Numbered from the stretch's first letter, positions 19,450 through 28,408 are shown. The stretch: DNA of 64,000 nucleotides from Streptomyces sp. B93 (GCF_018070565.1 NZ_JAGPXL010000001.1:124001-188000), one strand, 5' to 3'. The notes: generated by a model from the letters alone, not told the origin. A program made the numbers and translations.

Positions 19450-19862
19450 GTCTCACACCCTACTGGCGAGGGGTGACAGTCCGGCGAGCCTGTGGACAAC
19501 CCCCGCCAAACCTGTGTTACCGAGGGTAAACAGCCTGCCCGGAGGCAGTGAACAGGTCCGTCTCCTCTCGGCCAGCGGTACTCGGCGGTTGGGCGTCAGG
19601 TGTTGTCCGGACTTGGTCAACACGCTTCAATGCGGAGGAACTCGGGACCGGAGCGACGGCGTACGGATGTGCGTGCCGCGCGAGGTGCGCTCGCGCGAGC
19701 TGCACGGACACGCGAGACACACCGCCGTACGGGACGTACTACGTGTCGTACCACGTGTCGTACGCACGGATGTACGCGAGAGCCCGCCGCACCCGGGGTG
19801 GTCCCGAACCTCGCGTGAACGGTCTGACCAGCCGTTGTGAACCAGCAGAGAGAGGCCCCTGC
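19450..19862. other. 413-bp divergent intergenic region rich in GTAC-containing repeats
   Basis: This is the longest gene-free stretch in the window, between uvrC (minus) and the HTH-like gene (plus). The half near uvrC is unremarkable. The half near 19660-19790 is dense in GTAC, CGTAC and ACGTGT motifs, including two tandem 11-bp copies (separate entry). The frame of the downstream gene stays open through it, but the translation (Cys- and Tyr-rich with YVSYHVSY) looks non-coding. Confidence 0.7.
19741..19763. repeat. Tandem direct repeat ACGTGTCGTAC (two copies)
   Basis: Identical 11-mers at 19741-19751 and 19753-19763 are separated by one base and are flanked by further CGTAC elements, about 100 bp before the start of the gene at 19863. 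This looks like a pair of regulator-binding half sites on one face of the helix (12-bp spacing). Confidence 0.6.
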
Positions 19863-20810
19863 ATGCCGCACGCCACACAGCACGCGGACGTCGCCACCGC
19901 GGAACTGGACACGGCCCTGCGCGGCGGCCCGTTCCACGTCGCGCTGCGCGCCGCGATCGCCGCCCGCGGACTGCCCCTCCAGCGAGTGCAGCACCATCTG
20001 TCGCGCCATGGCGTCAAAGTCGGCGTCACGAGCCTCAGTTACTGGCAGCAGGGCGCCCGCCGCCCCCAGCGCCCCGAGTCGCTGCGGGCCGTGCGGGCCC
20101 TGGAGGAGATACTCCAACTGCCGGACGAGTCACTGATACGGCTCCTCGCCGACGGCGACGAACGCCCGGGCGGACGGCAGCCCGCCACCCGCACCTACCG
20201 CTCCCTCGTCGCGGCCTCCGGCGTCCTGGAGCGGCTGCTCGCCGACCTCGACTGCTCGCCCGACGCCGGGCTGCACATGCTCGGCCACCACGAGCGGGTC
20301 CGCATCGGCGCCCGCCGCGAGCTGCTGGGCCGCGAGTCCCACCACATCGTGCGCGCCCACCGCGACGGCGTCGACCGCTTCGTCGCCGTCCACCACGGCG
20401 ACCCCGGCTGCGCGCCCGACGAGATGACGGCGCGGGCCCTGGACAACTGCCGCACGGGGCGCGTGCTCCGGGACGACGAGACGGGCGTGCTCGTCGCCGA
20501 GCTGCTCTTCGACACCCGGCTGCGGGCCGGGGACACCTTCCTGTTCAGCTACGCCATCGAGGACGGCACCGCCGGGGTCTCGCGGGAGTACGTCCGCGGC
20601 TTCGGCCCCGCGGGCGGCCAGTACGCGCTCCAGGTGAGCTTCGACGAGAACGCCCTGCCGGTGCGCTGCCACCGGTTCACCCAGCACTCCGCCGCCGCGC
20701 CGCGCAGCGGCCGCCAGGAGCTGACCATGACCGGACGGCACCACTCGGTGCACCTCGTCGAGCCGCGGGTGCGGTCGGGGCTCGTGGGGATCGGCTGGGA
20801 CTGGGAGTGA
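19863..20810 (+). CDS. Conserved hypothetical protein with N-terminal HTH-like domain
   Basis: This 315-residue protein starts at ATG 19863 (GAGAGAGG site ~8 nt before). Residues ~18-90 resemble a Cro/C1-type helix-turn-helix: ALRAAIAARGLPLQRVQHHLSRHGVKVGVTSLSYWQQGARRPQRPESLRAVRALEEIL has the spacing of a lambda-repressor-like domain. The ~220-residue C-terminal part, with RTYRSLVAASGVLERLL and a beta-rich FSYAIEDGTAGVSREYVRGFGPAGGQY segment, resembles no ligand domain I recognise. No membrane segment or signal is seen. It stands alone, convergent with the Rieske gene. A DNA-binding regulator is my inference; the repeats upstream could be its own operator. Confidence 0.75.
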   Translation: MPHATQHADVATAELDTALRGGPFHVALRAAIAARGLPLQRVQHHLSRHGVKVGVTSLSYWQQGARRPQRPESLRAVRALEEILQLPDESLIRLLADGDERPGGRQPATRTYRSLVAASGVLERLLADLDCSPDAGLHMLGHHERVRIGARRELLGRESHHIVRAHRDGVDRFVAVHHGDPGCAPDEMTARALDNCRTGRVLRDDETGVLVAELLFDTRLRAGDTFLFSYAIEDGTAGVSREYVRGFGPAGGQYALQVSFDENALPVRCHRFTQHSAAAPRSGRQELTMTGRHHSVHLVEPRVRSGLVGIGWDWE

Positions 20811-20820
20811 CCGGCCCTGT

Positions 20821-20872
20821 CGGGCGCCGTCCGGCGCCCGGCTTCCGGCGCCCGATTTCCGGCGCCCGGTCA
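20821..20872. terminator. Shared terminator hairpin and GGCGCCCG direct repeats between convergent genes
   Basis: CGGGCGCC (20821-20828) and GGCGCCCG (20833-20840) form a perfect 8-bp stem with a 4-nt loop. Two further TTCCGGCGCCCG copies follow at about 15-bp intervals up to 20868, so alternative hairpins can form. It serves the plus-strand gene ending at 20810 and the Rieske gene ending at 20870. Confidence 0.65.
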
Positions 20873-21295
20873 GGCCACCGGCCCGGCGATGATCCGGCCG
20901 CCCTCGGCCTTGACCGGCAGTTCCTGAAGCGGCTGGGTGGCGGGGGGCACCACCGCCTCCCCGGTCACCACGTCGAACTCACTGCCGTGGCAGGGACAGA
21001 TCAGCCGCGTCCCCTCCAGCTTGTTGGCGGCGCACTGCGCGTGCGTGCAGATCGTGCTGTACGCCTTCAGCGTGCCGTCCTCGGCCCGGCCCACCACCAC
21101 GTTGTGCTCGGCGTACAGCTTGGCGCCGCCCTCCGCGACCTCGCCCTCCGTGCCCAGCTCGACCGGCGCGGTCGGCAGCGCCCGCGTCGCCCGGTCGGGC
21201 CCCGGGGAACACGCGGCGATCCCGAGCCCCGCCGCGGGCGTGAGCGCCACCCCTCGAAGAACGGTACGACGGCTGGGGGTGGGGCGGGCGGACAT
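20870..21295 (-). CDS. Tat-exported Rieske (2Fe-2S) lipoprotein
   Basis: The 141-residue protein has a twin-arginine signal (PSRRTVLRG) ending in GIAAC, so C29 is a likely lipidation site, anchoring it outside the membrane. The Rieske fold carries cluster ligands C83 and H85 (CTHAQC) and C100 and H103 (CPCHGSEF), with C88 and C102 placed for the structural disulfide found in high-potential Rieske proteins. It has no cytochrome bc partner nearby; such small stand-alone Rieske lipoproteins are common in Streptomyces, and their electron partner is unknown to me. ATG 21295 has a GGAGCACC site. It is divergent from the LacI-type gene. Confidence 0.92.
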   Translation of the reverse strand: MSARPTPSRRTVLRGVALTPAAGLGIAACSPGPDRATRALPTAPVELGTEGEVAEGGAKLYAEHNVVVGRAEDGTLKAYSTICTHAQCAANKLEGTRLICPCHGSEFDVVTGEAVVPPATQPLQELPVKAEGGRIIAGPVA

Positions 21296-21374
21296 GCGGT
21301 GCTCCTGTTCGGGTGGGCTGCCTGCCGACGATAGCCGGGAGCACCGGGCGGGAGCGGGGTGGGGTCCGCGCGTG

Positions 21375-21404
21375 GACGTAAACGTTTGCGCAAGCGTTTA
21401 CGTC
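21375..21404. promoter_or_regulatory. 30-bp LacI-family operator palindrome
   Basis: GACGTAAACGTTTGC and its near-perfect mirror GCAAGCGTTTACGTC form a 30-bp palindrome with a single mismatched pair. The central CG steps and AAACGTTT-like halves are typical of LacI/GalR operators. It lies ~190 bp upstream of the LacI-type gene and overlaps the -35 of the promoter described next. Confidence 0.85.
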
Positions 21405-21425
21405 GGGCACCGAATGGGATACGTT
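21397..21425 (+). promoter_or_regulatory. Candidate promoter for the LacI-kinase operon
   Basis: TTTACG (21397-21402), a 17-bp spacer and TACGTT (21420-21425) fit a vegetative promoter. The -35 lies inside the palindrome at 21375-21404, so regulator binding would block it: likely negative autoregulation. It predicts a ~160-nt leader. Confidence 0.55.
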
Positions 21426-21428
21426 CCA

Positions 21429-21510
21429 GCCGAGCGGTAGGCAGGTGGGCGAGCCCAGCGACTGCGCGCGGACGGGCCGAGCGGTGGGTTGCGGCGAGCC
21501 GAGCGGTGGG
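21429..21510 (+). repeat. Three copies of GCCGAGCGGTRGG in the leader of the LacI-type gene
   Basis: Copies are at 21429-21441, 21476-21488 and 21498-21510, all in the predicted 5' leader. GCGCGGAC is also repeated nearby. The function is unknown; this may be simple duplication. Confidence 0.55.
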
Positions 21511-21592
21511 GCGTGAGCGAGCGGAACCATTCCGCGCGGACGAGCCGGGCCGGGAACCCACCGCCCCGGAACAGCGGACCAGAGGGGAACCC

Positions 21593-22681
21593 ATGGCGAC
21601 CATGGCCGACGTCGCCCGGAGCGCCGGAGTCTCCGTGGCGACGGTCTCACACGTGCTCAACGGCACCCGCCCGGTCCTCCCCCACACCCGCCAGGCCGTC
21701 CTGGACGCCATCGACGCACTCGGCTACACACCCAACACGCTCGCCCGTTCCCTGGTGACCGCCCGCACCCACTCCATCGGGCTCGCGGTCTCCGCCATCA
21801 GCAACCCCTACTTCACGGAGATCCTCCAGGGCGTCGAGGCGGCGGCCCTTGACAGCGGCTACAGCCTGCTCATCGCCGATCCGCACGACGACCCCCGGCA
21901 CGAGCGCAAGGTCGTCCAGCTGCTGCACGAGCGACGGGTCGACGGCATGATCGTCGCGCCCTCCGCCGACCCCCGTGAACTCCTCGCCTACCTCGGCCGT
22001 CACAACGTCCCCACCGTCCTCCTCGACCGGCTGGTCGACCCCCCGGCCGGCTCCGCTCCCCGCTTCGACCAGGTCTGCGCCGAGAACGCCGAGCCGACCG
22101 CCGGGCTGGTCACCCATCTCACCGGGCTCGGCCACCGGCGCATCGGCCTGGTCGCCGGACTGCCCGGACTCAGCACCACCAGCGAACGCGTCTCCGGCTA
22201 CCGCCACGGCCTCGCGGCCGCCGGGCTCCCCCACGACGAGCGGCTGGTCGTGCACGGCGACTCCGACGCGGCCGGCGGCGAGCGGGCAACCGCCGCCCTG
22301 CTGTCCCTCGCCGCCCCGCCCACCGCGCTGGTCACCGCCAACAACGCCATGACCATCGGCGCCCTGCGCGCACTGCGCGACCGCGGGCTCTCCGTGCCCG
22401 ATGACATCGCCCTGTGCTGCTTCGACGACTTCGCCTGGGCCGACCTGTTCTCCCCCCGGCTGACCGCCGTCGCCCAGCCCAGCAAGGAACTCGGCGCCGA
22501 GGCGGTCCGCATCCTCCTGGAACGTCTCGCCGCACCGGACCGGCCCGCCAAGACCGTGCGCCTGCCGTGCGCCTTCGTCCACCGCACGTCCTGCGGCTGC
22601 CCCGAAGTCCCCGCCCCGGACGGGGAACGGCGGCGCGCGCAGAACCCGCCCCCGCAGCACCGGAAAGGAACCACCTCATGA
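21593..22681 (+). CDS. LacI family transcriptional regulator
   Basis: The 362-residue regulator has the N-terminal LacI helix-turn-helix (MADVARSAGVSVATVSHVLNG, ~4-24) with hinge helix SLVTARTHSIGL, then a periplasmic-binding-protein-like sugar domain: ISNPYFTEILQGVEAAA, VDGMIVAPSADPRE, PTVLLDRLVD, GHRRIGLVAG and LCCFDDFAWADLFSP. ATG 21593 (AGAGGGG 7 nt upstream) is preferred over the longer open frame. The kinase gene begins inside its stop codon (ATGA), so the pair forms one operon, and a 30-bp palindrome marks its promoter. It should sense a sugar or sugar phosphate handled by the kinase. Confidence 0.94.
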   Translation: MATMADVARSAGVSVATVSHVLNGTRPVLPHTRQAVLDAIDALGYTPNTLARSLVTARTHSIGLAVSAISNPYFTEILQGVEAAALDSGYSLLIADPHDDPRHERKVVQLLHERRVDGMIVAPSADPRELLAYLGRHNVPTVLLDRLVDPPAGSAPRFDQVCAENAEPTAGLVTHLTGLGHRRIGLVAGLPGLSTTSERVSGYRHGLAAAGLPHDERLVVHGDSDAAGGERATAALLSLAAPPTALVTANNAMTIGALRALRDRGLSVPDDIALCCFDDFAWADLFSPRLTAVAQPSKELGAEAVRILLERLAAPDRPAKTVRLPCAFVHRTSCGCPEVPAPDGERRRAQNPPPQHRKGTTS

Positions 22682-23589
22682 TCGTCGTCGCCGGTGAGGC
22701 CCTGATCGACCTGGTACCGCAGGGCACGGGCGCCCTGGCGAGCCTCAGACCGGCGCTCGGCGGCGGCCCGTACAACACCGCCGTGGCGCTGGGCAGGCTC
22801 GGCTCCCCCACCGCCTTCTGCTCCCGCACCTCCTCCGACGCCTTCGGCGAGGCCCTTCTCGACGGGCTGCGGGCCGCCGGGGTGGACGTGTCCGGTGTGC
22901 AGCGCGGGCCGGAGCCCACCACCCTCGCGGTCGCCACCGTGGACGGCGACGGTTCGGCCGCCTACTCCTTCTACGTCGACGGCACCGCCGACCGCCTCTT
23001 CACGGCCCCCGACCGGCTGCCCCCGACGACCCGCGCGGTGTCCTTCGGCACCTGCTCACTCGTCCTGGAACCCGGCGCGACCGCCTACGAGGAGCTGATG
23101 CGCACCGCCTCCGGGAACGGTGTGTTCACCGCGCTCGACCCGAACATCCGGCCAGGCCTCATCCCGGACCCGGACGCCTACCGGGCCCGCTTCCGGAGCT
23201 GGCTGCCGTCGATATCGCTGCTCAAGCTCTCCGAGGAGGACGCCCGCTGGCTCGGCGGCACCCCCCGCGAGTGGCTGGCCGCCGGACCCTCGGCCGTGGT
23301 GATCACCCGGGGCGGCGACGGGCTCACCGCCTTCACCCGGGACGGCGCGGAGCACTCCGTGCCCGGTGAGAAGGTCACGGTGGTGGACACCATCGGGGCG
23401 GGTGACACCGTGAACGCCGCCCTGCTGCACGGCCTGTCCGCCTGGGACGCCCTGACCGCGGACGCCGTGGCGGGCCTGGACGCCGAGCAGTGGACCCGCC
23501 TGCTGGGCTTCGCGGCCCGCGCGGCGGCGATCACCTGCTCACGCGCGGGCGCGGAGCCGCCCTACGCCGACGAGCTGGACGGCGTCTAG
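22678..23589 (+). CDS. PfkB-family carbohydrate kinase (fructokinase-like)
   Basis: The 303-residue ribokinase-fold enzyme has N-terminal GEALIDLVPQG and ALGGGPYNTAVALGRLG (PfkB signature 1 region), a DPNIRPGLIPD segment typical of fructokinases, and the C-terminal anion hole and catalytic base DTIGAGDTVNAALL (PfkB signature 2, D in GAGD). It should phosphorylate a free sugar with ATP; fructose is the best guess from the DPNIRP segment. A GGAAAGGA ribosome binding site lies 9 nt before ATG 22678. It is co-transcribed with and overlaps the LacI-type gene. No sugar transporter is adjacent. Confidence 0.92.
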   Translation: MIVVAGEALIDLVPQGTGALASLRPALGGGPYNTAVALGRLGSPTAFCSRTSSDAFGEALLDGLRAAGVDVSGVQRGPEPTTLAVATVDGDGSAAYSFYVDGTADRLFTAPDRLPPTTRAVSFGTCSLVLEPGATAYEELMRTASGNGVFTALDPNIRPGLIPDPDAYRARFRSWLPSISLLKLSEEDARWLGGTPREWLAAGPSAVVITRGGDGLTAFTRDGAEHSVPGEKVTVVDTIGAGDTVNAALLHGLSAWDALTADAVAGLDAEQWTRLLGFAARAAAITCSRAGAEPPYADELDGV

Positions 23590-23618
23590 ACCCGGCACGG
23601 CACCCGGCGGGCGGCCGG

Positions 23619-24473
23619 TCAGCCGCGCACCGCGCGCAACGCGCCCCGGGTGCGGCCGTTGAGCCGGTCCAGGGCGGTGGCCGTGGCCTCGTCGGCGGGG
23701 AGGTGGACGATGAGGCGCTGGCCGTCGTCGGGCAGGACCAGCGTCTCGAAGGAGAGGCGCAGCCGCCCCACCTCCGGGTGCTCCACGAGATCCGTGCCGG
23801 ACCGGGGAGGCAGGGCCGGAACGGCGGCGATCCGCTCGGTGAACTCCGCCCCGGCGGTCACCGTCAGCTCGTCGACGAGAGCGGCGACATGGGGGTCGTG
23901 CAGCGAGGCCTCGTGGCGCAGGTGGGCGATCTGCTCGCCGGCGAGCCGCTCCCAGCCGGGGTACACGGCGCGGGCCCGCTCGTCGGTGAACAGGTACCGC
24001 ATGACATTGGGCGGGTTGCCGTCGAGCAGGCCCAGCGGGCGGGCGAACCGCTCGTAGCCCGCAGTGCACGTCACGATGTCGCCGAGCCAGCTGAGCAGCA
24101 CCGCCGGGGTGGGCTCCAGACGGTCGAGCAGTGCCTGGACGGTGGCCCGGACGGTCAGGACCCGCGGGTGCACGGCCGAGCAGAGCGCCTTGTCCTCGCC
24201 GTGCTCCTTGGCCAGGCGGCGCATCAGGATGCGGTCCGGCACCGGCAGGCGCAGGGCGTCGCCGAGGGCGCCGAGGACCTGGGGTGAGGGGTTGCGGTCG
24301 CGTCCCTGTTCCAGGCGGGTGAGGTACTCGACGCTGATCCCGGCGAGGGTGGCCAGCTCGGAGCGGCGCAGGCCCGGGGTGCGGCGGCGCGGGCCGGTCG
24401 GCAGGCCCACCTCCGTCGGGGTGACGGCCTCCCGGCGGGTGCGGATGAAGATGCCCAGCTCGTTGTCGCTCAC
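23619..24473 (-). CDS. Helix-turn-helix regulator with MmyB-like ligand domain
   Basis: The 284-residue regulator has an Xre-type helix-turn-helix at ~25-85 (GLRRSELATLAGISVEYLTRLEQGRDRNPSPQVLGALGDALRL) followed by the MmyB-like C-terminal domain common in actinobacteria (LLSWLGDIVTCTAGYERFARPLG, then LTVTAGAEFTERI and LSFETLVLPDDGQRLIVHLP). I chose GTG 24473 (VSDNELGIFIRTRREAV); a TTG at 24488 is the alternative. It is divergent from the YceI gene, 101 bp away, with an inverted repeat in between, a layout typical for regulators that control their neighbour. Confidence 0.9.
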   Translation of the reverse strand: MSDNELGIFIRTRREAVTPTEVGLPTGPRRRTPGLRRSELATLAGISVEYLTRLEQGRDRNPSPQVLGALGDALRLPVPDRILMRRLAKEHGEDKALCSAVHPRVLTVRATVQALLDRLEPTPAVLLSWLGDIVTCTAGYERFARPLGLLDGNPPNVMRYLFTDERARAVYPGWERLAGEQIAHLRHEASLHDPHVAALVDELTVTAGAEFTERIAAVPALPPRSGTDLVEHPEVGRLRLSFETLVLPDDGQRLIVHLPADEATATALDRLNGRTRGALRAVRG

Positions 24474-24502
24474 CTGGCGAACGTACAACGCCCGCCGCGC
24501 GG

Positions 24503-24529
24503 GATGGTGGCCCTGTCACTACCACCATC
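24503..24529. promoter_or_regulatory. Inverted repeat GATGGTGG-N11-CCACCATC between HTH regulator and yceI
   Basis: Perfect 8-bp arms (24503-24510 and 24522-24529) span 27 bp in the 101-bp divergent gap, centred ~60 bp before yceI and ~45 bp before the regulator. It is a good candidate operator for the divergently encoded regulator. Confidence 0.6.
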
Positions 24530-24574
24530 GGCCCGGTCTCCCTACCAGCCGCCGTGGCCCGGAGGGTGGAGGGC

Positions 24575-25147
24575 ATGACTCAGGACGACCTTTCCAAGAC
24601 GCTGACCGCTTCCCCGCTCCCGCTGTCGTCCGGCGACTGGGAGCTGGACCCGCTGCACTCCGCCGTCAACTTCACCATCCGCCACCTCGGGATCGCCAAG
24701 GTGCGCGGACGCTTCGCCGATGTGCGGGCCGGGCTGTACGTCGGGGAGACGCTGGAGGAGGTGCGCGTGTCCGCCGAGATCGCGCTTGCCTCTATTGACA
24801 CCGGGAACGCCGACCGGGACGCGCACACCCGCGCGGCTGATCTGCTGGACGTGGAGAAGCGTCCGACGATGGCCTTCCGTTCGACGCGTGTCTTCGGGGA
24901 GGGCGAGGACTGGACGATGGAGGGGGACCTGACCATCGGGGACGTGTCCCGGCCGGTGGTGCTCGCCGTCGAGTTCGGCGGGGTGGTGGACTCTCCCGTG
25001 GACGGGAGGAGGCACGCCGGGTTCGAGGCGACGGGTGAGATCCGCCGCAGCGACTTCGGGCTGACCTTCGGGGCCGGGTTCCTCGGTGATGTTGTCAAGG
25101 TTCAGCTGGACATGCAGTTCGTCGAACCGCAGGGCCAGGGCGGCTGA
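24575..25147 (+). CDS. YceI family protein
   Basis: The 190-residue lipocalin-like beta-barrel of the YceI family binds isoprenoid-type lipids in characterised members. Visible features are WELDPLHSAVNFTIRHLGIAKVRGRF near the N-terminus, ASIDTGNADRDAHTRAADLLDVEKRPTMAFRS in the middle and RRSDFGLTFG near the end. There is no signal peptide, so it is probably cytoplasmic, unlike the periplasmic E. coli YceI. ATG 24575 is preceded by GGAGGGTGGAGG. A strong hairpin follows. The divergent regulator probably controls it. Confidence 0.93.
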   Translation: MTQDDLSKTLTASPLPLSSGDWELDPLHSAVNFTIRHLGIAKVRGRFADVRAGLYVGETLEEVRVSAEIALASIDTGNADRDAHTRAADLLDVEKRPTMAFRSTRVFGEGEDWTMEGDLTIGDVSRPVVLAVEFGGVVDSPVDGRRHAGFEATGEIRRSDFGLTFGAGFLGDVVKVQLDMQFVEPQGQGG

Positions 25148-25160
25148 CTGTGCAACGAGC

Positions 25161-25191
25161 GGCGCCCCGCGGGGAGTTCCCGCGGGGCGCC
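25161..25191 (+). terminator. Strong intrinsic terminator after yceI
   Basis: A 13-bp perfect stem, GGCGCCCCGCGGG with CCCGCGGGGCGCC, around a GAGTT loop, is followed by a pyrimidine-rich CCTTTTCTT. It lies 14 bp after the yceI stop and may also act on uvrA, which ends at 25263 on the other strand. Confidence 0.9.
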
Positions 25192-25200
25192 GATCCTTTT

Positions 25201-25257
25201 CTTGCTGTCCTTCTTCGCTGTCTTCCTGAGCTGTCTTCGCTGTCTTCCTTGGCTGTT
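25201..25257. repeat. Pyrimidine-rich direct repeats (CTTCGCTGTCTTCCT)
   Basis: Two copies of CTTCGCTGTCTTCCT and several GCTGT/TCTTC fragments fill the gap between the yceI terminator and the uvrA stop. This is low-complexity sequence with no evident function. Confidence 0.5.
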
Positions 25258-25262
25258 CGCCG

Positions 25263-28223
25263 TCAGGCCTTGCGGGCCCGTGCCGTCCGCTTGGCGGGCG
25301 CGGCCTTCTTCGCCACGGCACCGGCGGTCTTCTTCGTGGCCGTCCGGCGGGGCGCCTTCACGGGCTCGGCGTCGCTGATCCGGTCGGCGCCGAGGATCTC
25401 GCGGAGGAACTTGCCGGTGTGGCTGGCGGGCACCCCGGCCACCTGCTCCGGCGTGCCCTCCGCGACGACCAGGCCACCGCCCGCGCCGCCCTCGGGGCCC
25501 ATGTCGACGACCCAGTCCGCGGTCTTGATCACGTCGAGGTTGTGCTCGATGACGATGACCGTGTTGCCCTTGTCGACCAGCCCGGAGAGGACCTTGAGCA
25601 ACTTGCTGATGTCCTCGAAGTGCAGACCGGTGGTCGGCTCGTCGAGGACGTAGACCGTGCGTCCGGTGGAGCGCTTCTGCAACTCGCTGGCGAGCTTGAC
25701 GCGCTGCGCCTCACCGCCGGAGAGGGTCGTCGCCGCCTGGCCGAGCCGGACGTAGCCGAGGCCGACGTCCTTCAGCGTGTTGAGGTGGCGGGCGATCGCG
25801 GGGACCGCCTCGAAGAACTCCGTCGCCTCCTCGATCGGCATGTTCAGGACCTCGGCGATGGACTTGCCCTTGTAGTGGACCTCCAGGGTCTCCCGGTTGT
25901 ACCGGGCGCCGTGGCAGACCTCGCACGGGACGTACACGTCCGGGAGGAAGTTCATCTCGATCTTGATCGTGCCGTCGCCCGCGCAGTTCTCGCAGCGGCC
26001 GCCCTTGACGTTGAAGGAGAACCGGCCCGGCAGGTAGCCGCGGACCTTGGCCTCGGTCGTCTCGGCGAACAGCTTGCGGATGTGGTCGAACACGCCGGTG
26101 TAGGTCGCCGGGTTGGACCGCGGGGTGCGGCCGATGGGCGACTGGTCGACATGGACGACCTTGTCGACGAGGTCGTCGCCGTCCACGCGCGTGTGCCGCC
26201 CGGGCACACTGCGGGCGCCGTTCAGCTCGCGCGCCAGGTGGGTGTAGAGGATGTCGTTGACCAGGGTCGACTTGCCGGATCCGGAGACACCGGTGACCGC
26301 GGTGAAGACGCCCAGCGGGAAGGACACGTCGATGTCCTGGAGGTTGTTCTCGCGGGCGCCGTGCACGGTGAGCTGCCGGGACGGGTCGTGCGGGCGGCGG
26401 ATGTCCGGCAGCGGGATGGACTTCTTGCCGGCCAGGTACTGGCCGGTCTGCGACTCGGCGTTGGCGAGCAGCTCCTTCAGGGAGCCGCTGTGCACGACCT
26501 TGCCGCCGTGCTCGCCCGCGCCGGGGCCGATGTCCACGATCCAGTCGGCGACCTTGATGGTGTCCTCGTCGTGCTCGACCACGATCAGGGTGTTGCCCAT
26601 GTCGCGCAGCCGGACGAGGGTCTCGATCAGCCGGTGGTTGTCGCGCTGGTGCAGGCCGATGGACGGCTCGTCGAGGACGTAGAGGACACCGACGAGTCCG
26701 GAGCCGATCTGGGTGGCCAGCCGGATGCGCTGGGCCTCACCGCCGGAAAGGGTGCCCGCCGCGCGGTTCAGCGAGAGGTAGTCCAGGCCGACGTCGACCA
26801 GGAACCGCAGTCTCTCGTTGACCTCCTTCAGCACGCGCTCGGCGATCTTCTTGTCGCGCGCGGTGAGCTTCAGCTCGCCCAGGAAGTCCGCGCAGTCGCT
26901 GATGGACATCGCGGAGACCTCGGCGATCGACTTCCCCATGATCGTGACCGCGAGGACGATCGGCTTCAGGCGGGTGCCCTCACAGGTGGGGCAGGGCACC
27001 TCGCGCATATAGCCCTCGAAGCGCTCCCGGCTGGCGTCGGACTCGGCCTCGCTGTGCCGCCGCTTGACGAACGGGACGGCGCCCTCGAAGGGCGTGGTGT
27101 AGACCCGCTCCCTGCCGTACCGGTTTCGGTAGCGGACCTCGATCTGGGTCTTGTGGCCGTGCAGAAGGGCCTTCTTGGCGCGCTGGGGCAGACCGGCGAA
27201 GGGGATGTCCGTCCGGAACCCGAGGGCGTCCGCGAGGGCGCCGATCAGCCGGCCGAAGTAGTCCTTGGTGTGTCCGTGGGACCAGGGGTGGATGGCGCCC
27301 TCGTCGAGGGTCTTGTCCGGGTCCGGGACGATCAGCTCGGGGTCGACCTCCATGCGCGTACCGATACCGGTGCACTCGGGGCAGGCACCGAAGGGCGAGT
27401 TGAAGGAGAAGGAGCGGGGCTCCAGCTCCTCGAAGGAGAGGTCGTCGTACGGGCAGTACAGGTGCTCCGAGTACATGCGCTCGCGCTCGGGGTCGTCCTC
27501 GGGGAGGTCGACGAAGTCGAGCACGACCATGCCGCCGGAGAGGCCGAGGGCGGTCTCCACCGAGTCGGTGAGGCGGCGCTTGGCGGAGTCCTTCACCGTG
27601 AGCCGGTCGACGACCACCTCGATGGTGTGCTTCTCCTGCTTCTTCAGCGTGGGCGGCTCGGAGAGCTGGACGGTCTCGCCGTCCACACGCGCGCGGGAGT
27701 AGCCCTTGGTCTGGAGGTCGGCGAAGAGGTCGACGAACTCGCCCTTGCGCTCACGGACCAGCGGCGACAGCACCTGGAAGCGGCTGCCCTCGGGCAGCTC
27801 CAGGACCTTGTCGACGATGGCCTGCGGCGACTGGCGGGAGATCGGACGGCCGCACTGGGGACAGTGCGGCTTGCCGATGCGGGCGAAGAGCAGCCGCAGG
27901 TAGTCGTAGACCTCGGTGATGGTGCCGACCGTCGAGCGCGGGTTGCGCGAGGTCGACTTCTGGTCGATGGAGACCGCCGGGGACAGGCCCTCGATGAAGT
28001 CGACGTCCGGCTTGTCCATCTGGCCGAGGAACTGGCGGGCGTACGAGGAGAGCGATTCCACGTAGCGCCGCTGGCCCTCGGCGAAGATCGTGTCGAAGGC
28101 CAGGGAGGACTTGCCCGACCCGGACAGGCCCGTGAAGACGATGAGCGAGTCACGCGGCAGGTCGAGCGAGACGTTCTTCAGATTGTGCTCGCGCGCGCCA
28201 CGGACGATGAGACGGTCGGCCAC
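25263..28223 (-). CDS. uvrA: UvrABC excinuclease subunit A
   Basis: UvrA is the damage-recognition ATPase of nucleotide excision repair. This 986-residue protein has two ABC modules: Walker [10 protein letters not shown] near residue 35 and GVSGSGKST near 650, signatures [12 protein letters not shown] and [12 protein letters not shown], Walker [12 protein letters not shown] and [11 protein letters not shown]. Zinc modules are CPQC/CPEC in the first half and CENC...CEVC ([11 protein letters not shown]) in the second. An Ala/Lys/Arg-rich C-terminal tail (~30 residues, [13 protein letters not shown]-type) is an actinobacterial extra. I chose GTG 28223 ([15 protein letters not shown]) with AAAGG upstream; the frame is open to 28301 but lacks family similarity there. 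A TATAAG hexamer at 28375-28370 on the minus strand is a possible -10. Confidence 0.97.
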   Translation of the reverse strand: MADRLIVRGAREHNLKNVSLDLPRDSLIVFTGLSGSGKSSLAFDTIFAEGQRRYVESLSSYARQFLGQMDKPDVDFIEGLSPAVSIDQKSTSRNPRSTVGTITEVYDYLRLLFARIGKPHCPQCGRPISRQSPQAIVDKVLELPEGSRFQVLSPLVRERKGEFVDLFADLQTKGYSRARVDGETVQLSEPPTLKKQEKHTIEVVVDRLTVKDSAKRRLTDSVETALGLSGGMVVLDFVDLPEDDPERERMYSEHLYCPYDDLSFEELEPRSFSFNSPFGACPECTGIGTRMEVDPELIVPDPDKTLDEGAIHPWSHGHTKDYFGRLIGALADALGFRTDIPFAGLPQRAKKALLHGHKTQIEVRYRNRYGRERVYTTPFEGAVPFVKRRHSEAESDASRERFEGYMREVPCPTCEGTRLKPIVLAVTIMGKSIAEVSAMSISDCADFLGELKLTARDKKIAERVLKEVNERLRFLVDVGLDYLSLNRAAGTLSGGEAQRIRLATQIGSGLVGVLYVLDEPSIGLHQRDNHRLIETLVRLRDMGNTLIVVEHDEDTIKVADWIVDIGPGAGEHGGKVVHSGSLKELLANAESQTGQYLAGKKSIPLPDIRRPHDPSRQLTVHGARENNLQDIDVSFPLGVFTAVTGVSGSGKSTLVNDILYTHLARELNGARSVPGRHTRVDGDDLVDKVVHVDQSPIGRTPRSNPATYTGVFDHIRKLFAETTEAKVRGYLPGRFSFNVKGGRCENCAGDGTIKIEMNFLPDVYVPCEVCHGARYNRETLEVHYKGKSIAEVLNMPIEEATEFFEAVPAIARHLNTLKDVGLGYVRLGQAATTLSGGEAQRVKLASELQKRSTGRTVYVLDEPTTGLHFEDISKLLKVLSGLVDKGNTVIVIEHNLDVIKTADWVVDMGPEGGAGGGLVVAEGTPEQVAGVPASHTGKFLREILGADRISDAEPVKAPRRTATKKTAGAVAKKAAPAKRTARARKA

Positions 28224-28408
28224 GCCGGTCCGCACCTTTCTTGAGAGAAGTGACAGGGGCGAGGCCCCCGTCTTCCTCAGACTAGGGGGACCCACTGACA
28301 ACGCCGGTCGGATTCCCCGGGTTGCACAACAATCCCCGGCCCTCCAGCATGCCCGACGCCATGAACGACCTTATAGCACGTGCATTCGATTTAAGGGCCG
28401 GGCTCCAG

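Noticed and set aside
19548-19862. N-terminal extension of the HTH-like protein
   Set aside because: The frame is open but gives Cys/Tyr/Arg-rich sequence from a repeat region; ATG 19863 has a good ribosome binding site.
25419-28244. Plus-strand open frame of 941 codons
   Set aside because: It is antisense to uvrA and has no recognisable domains.
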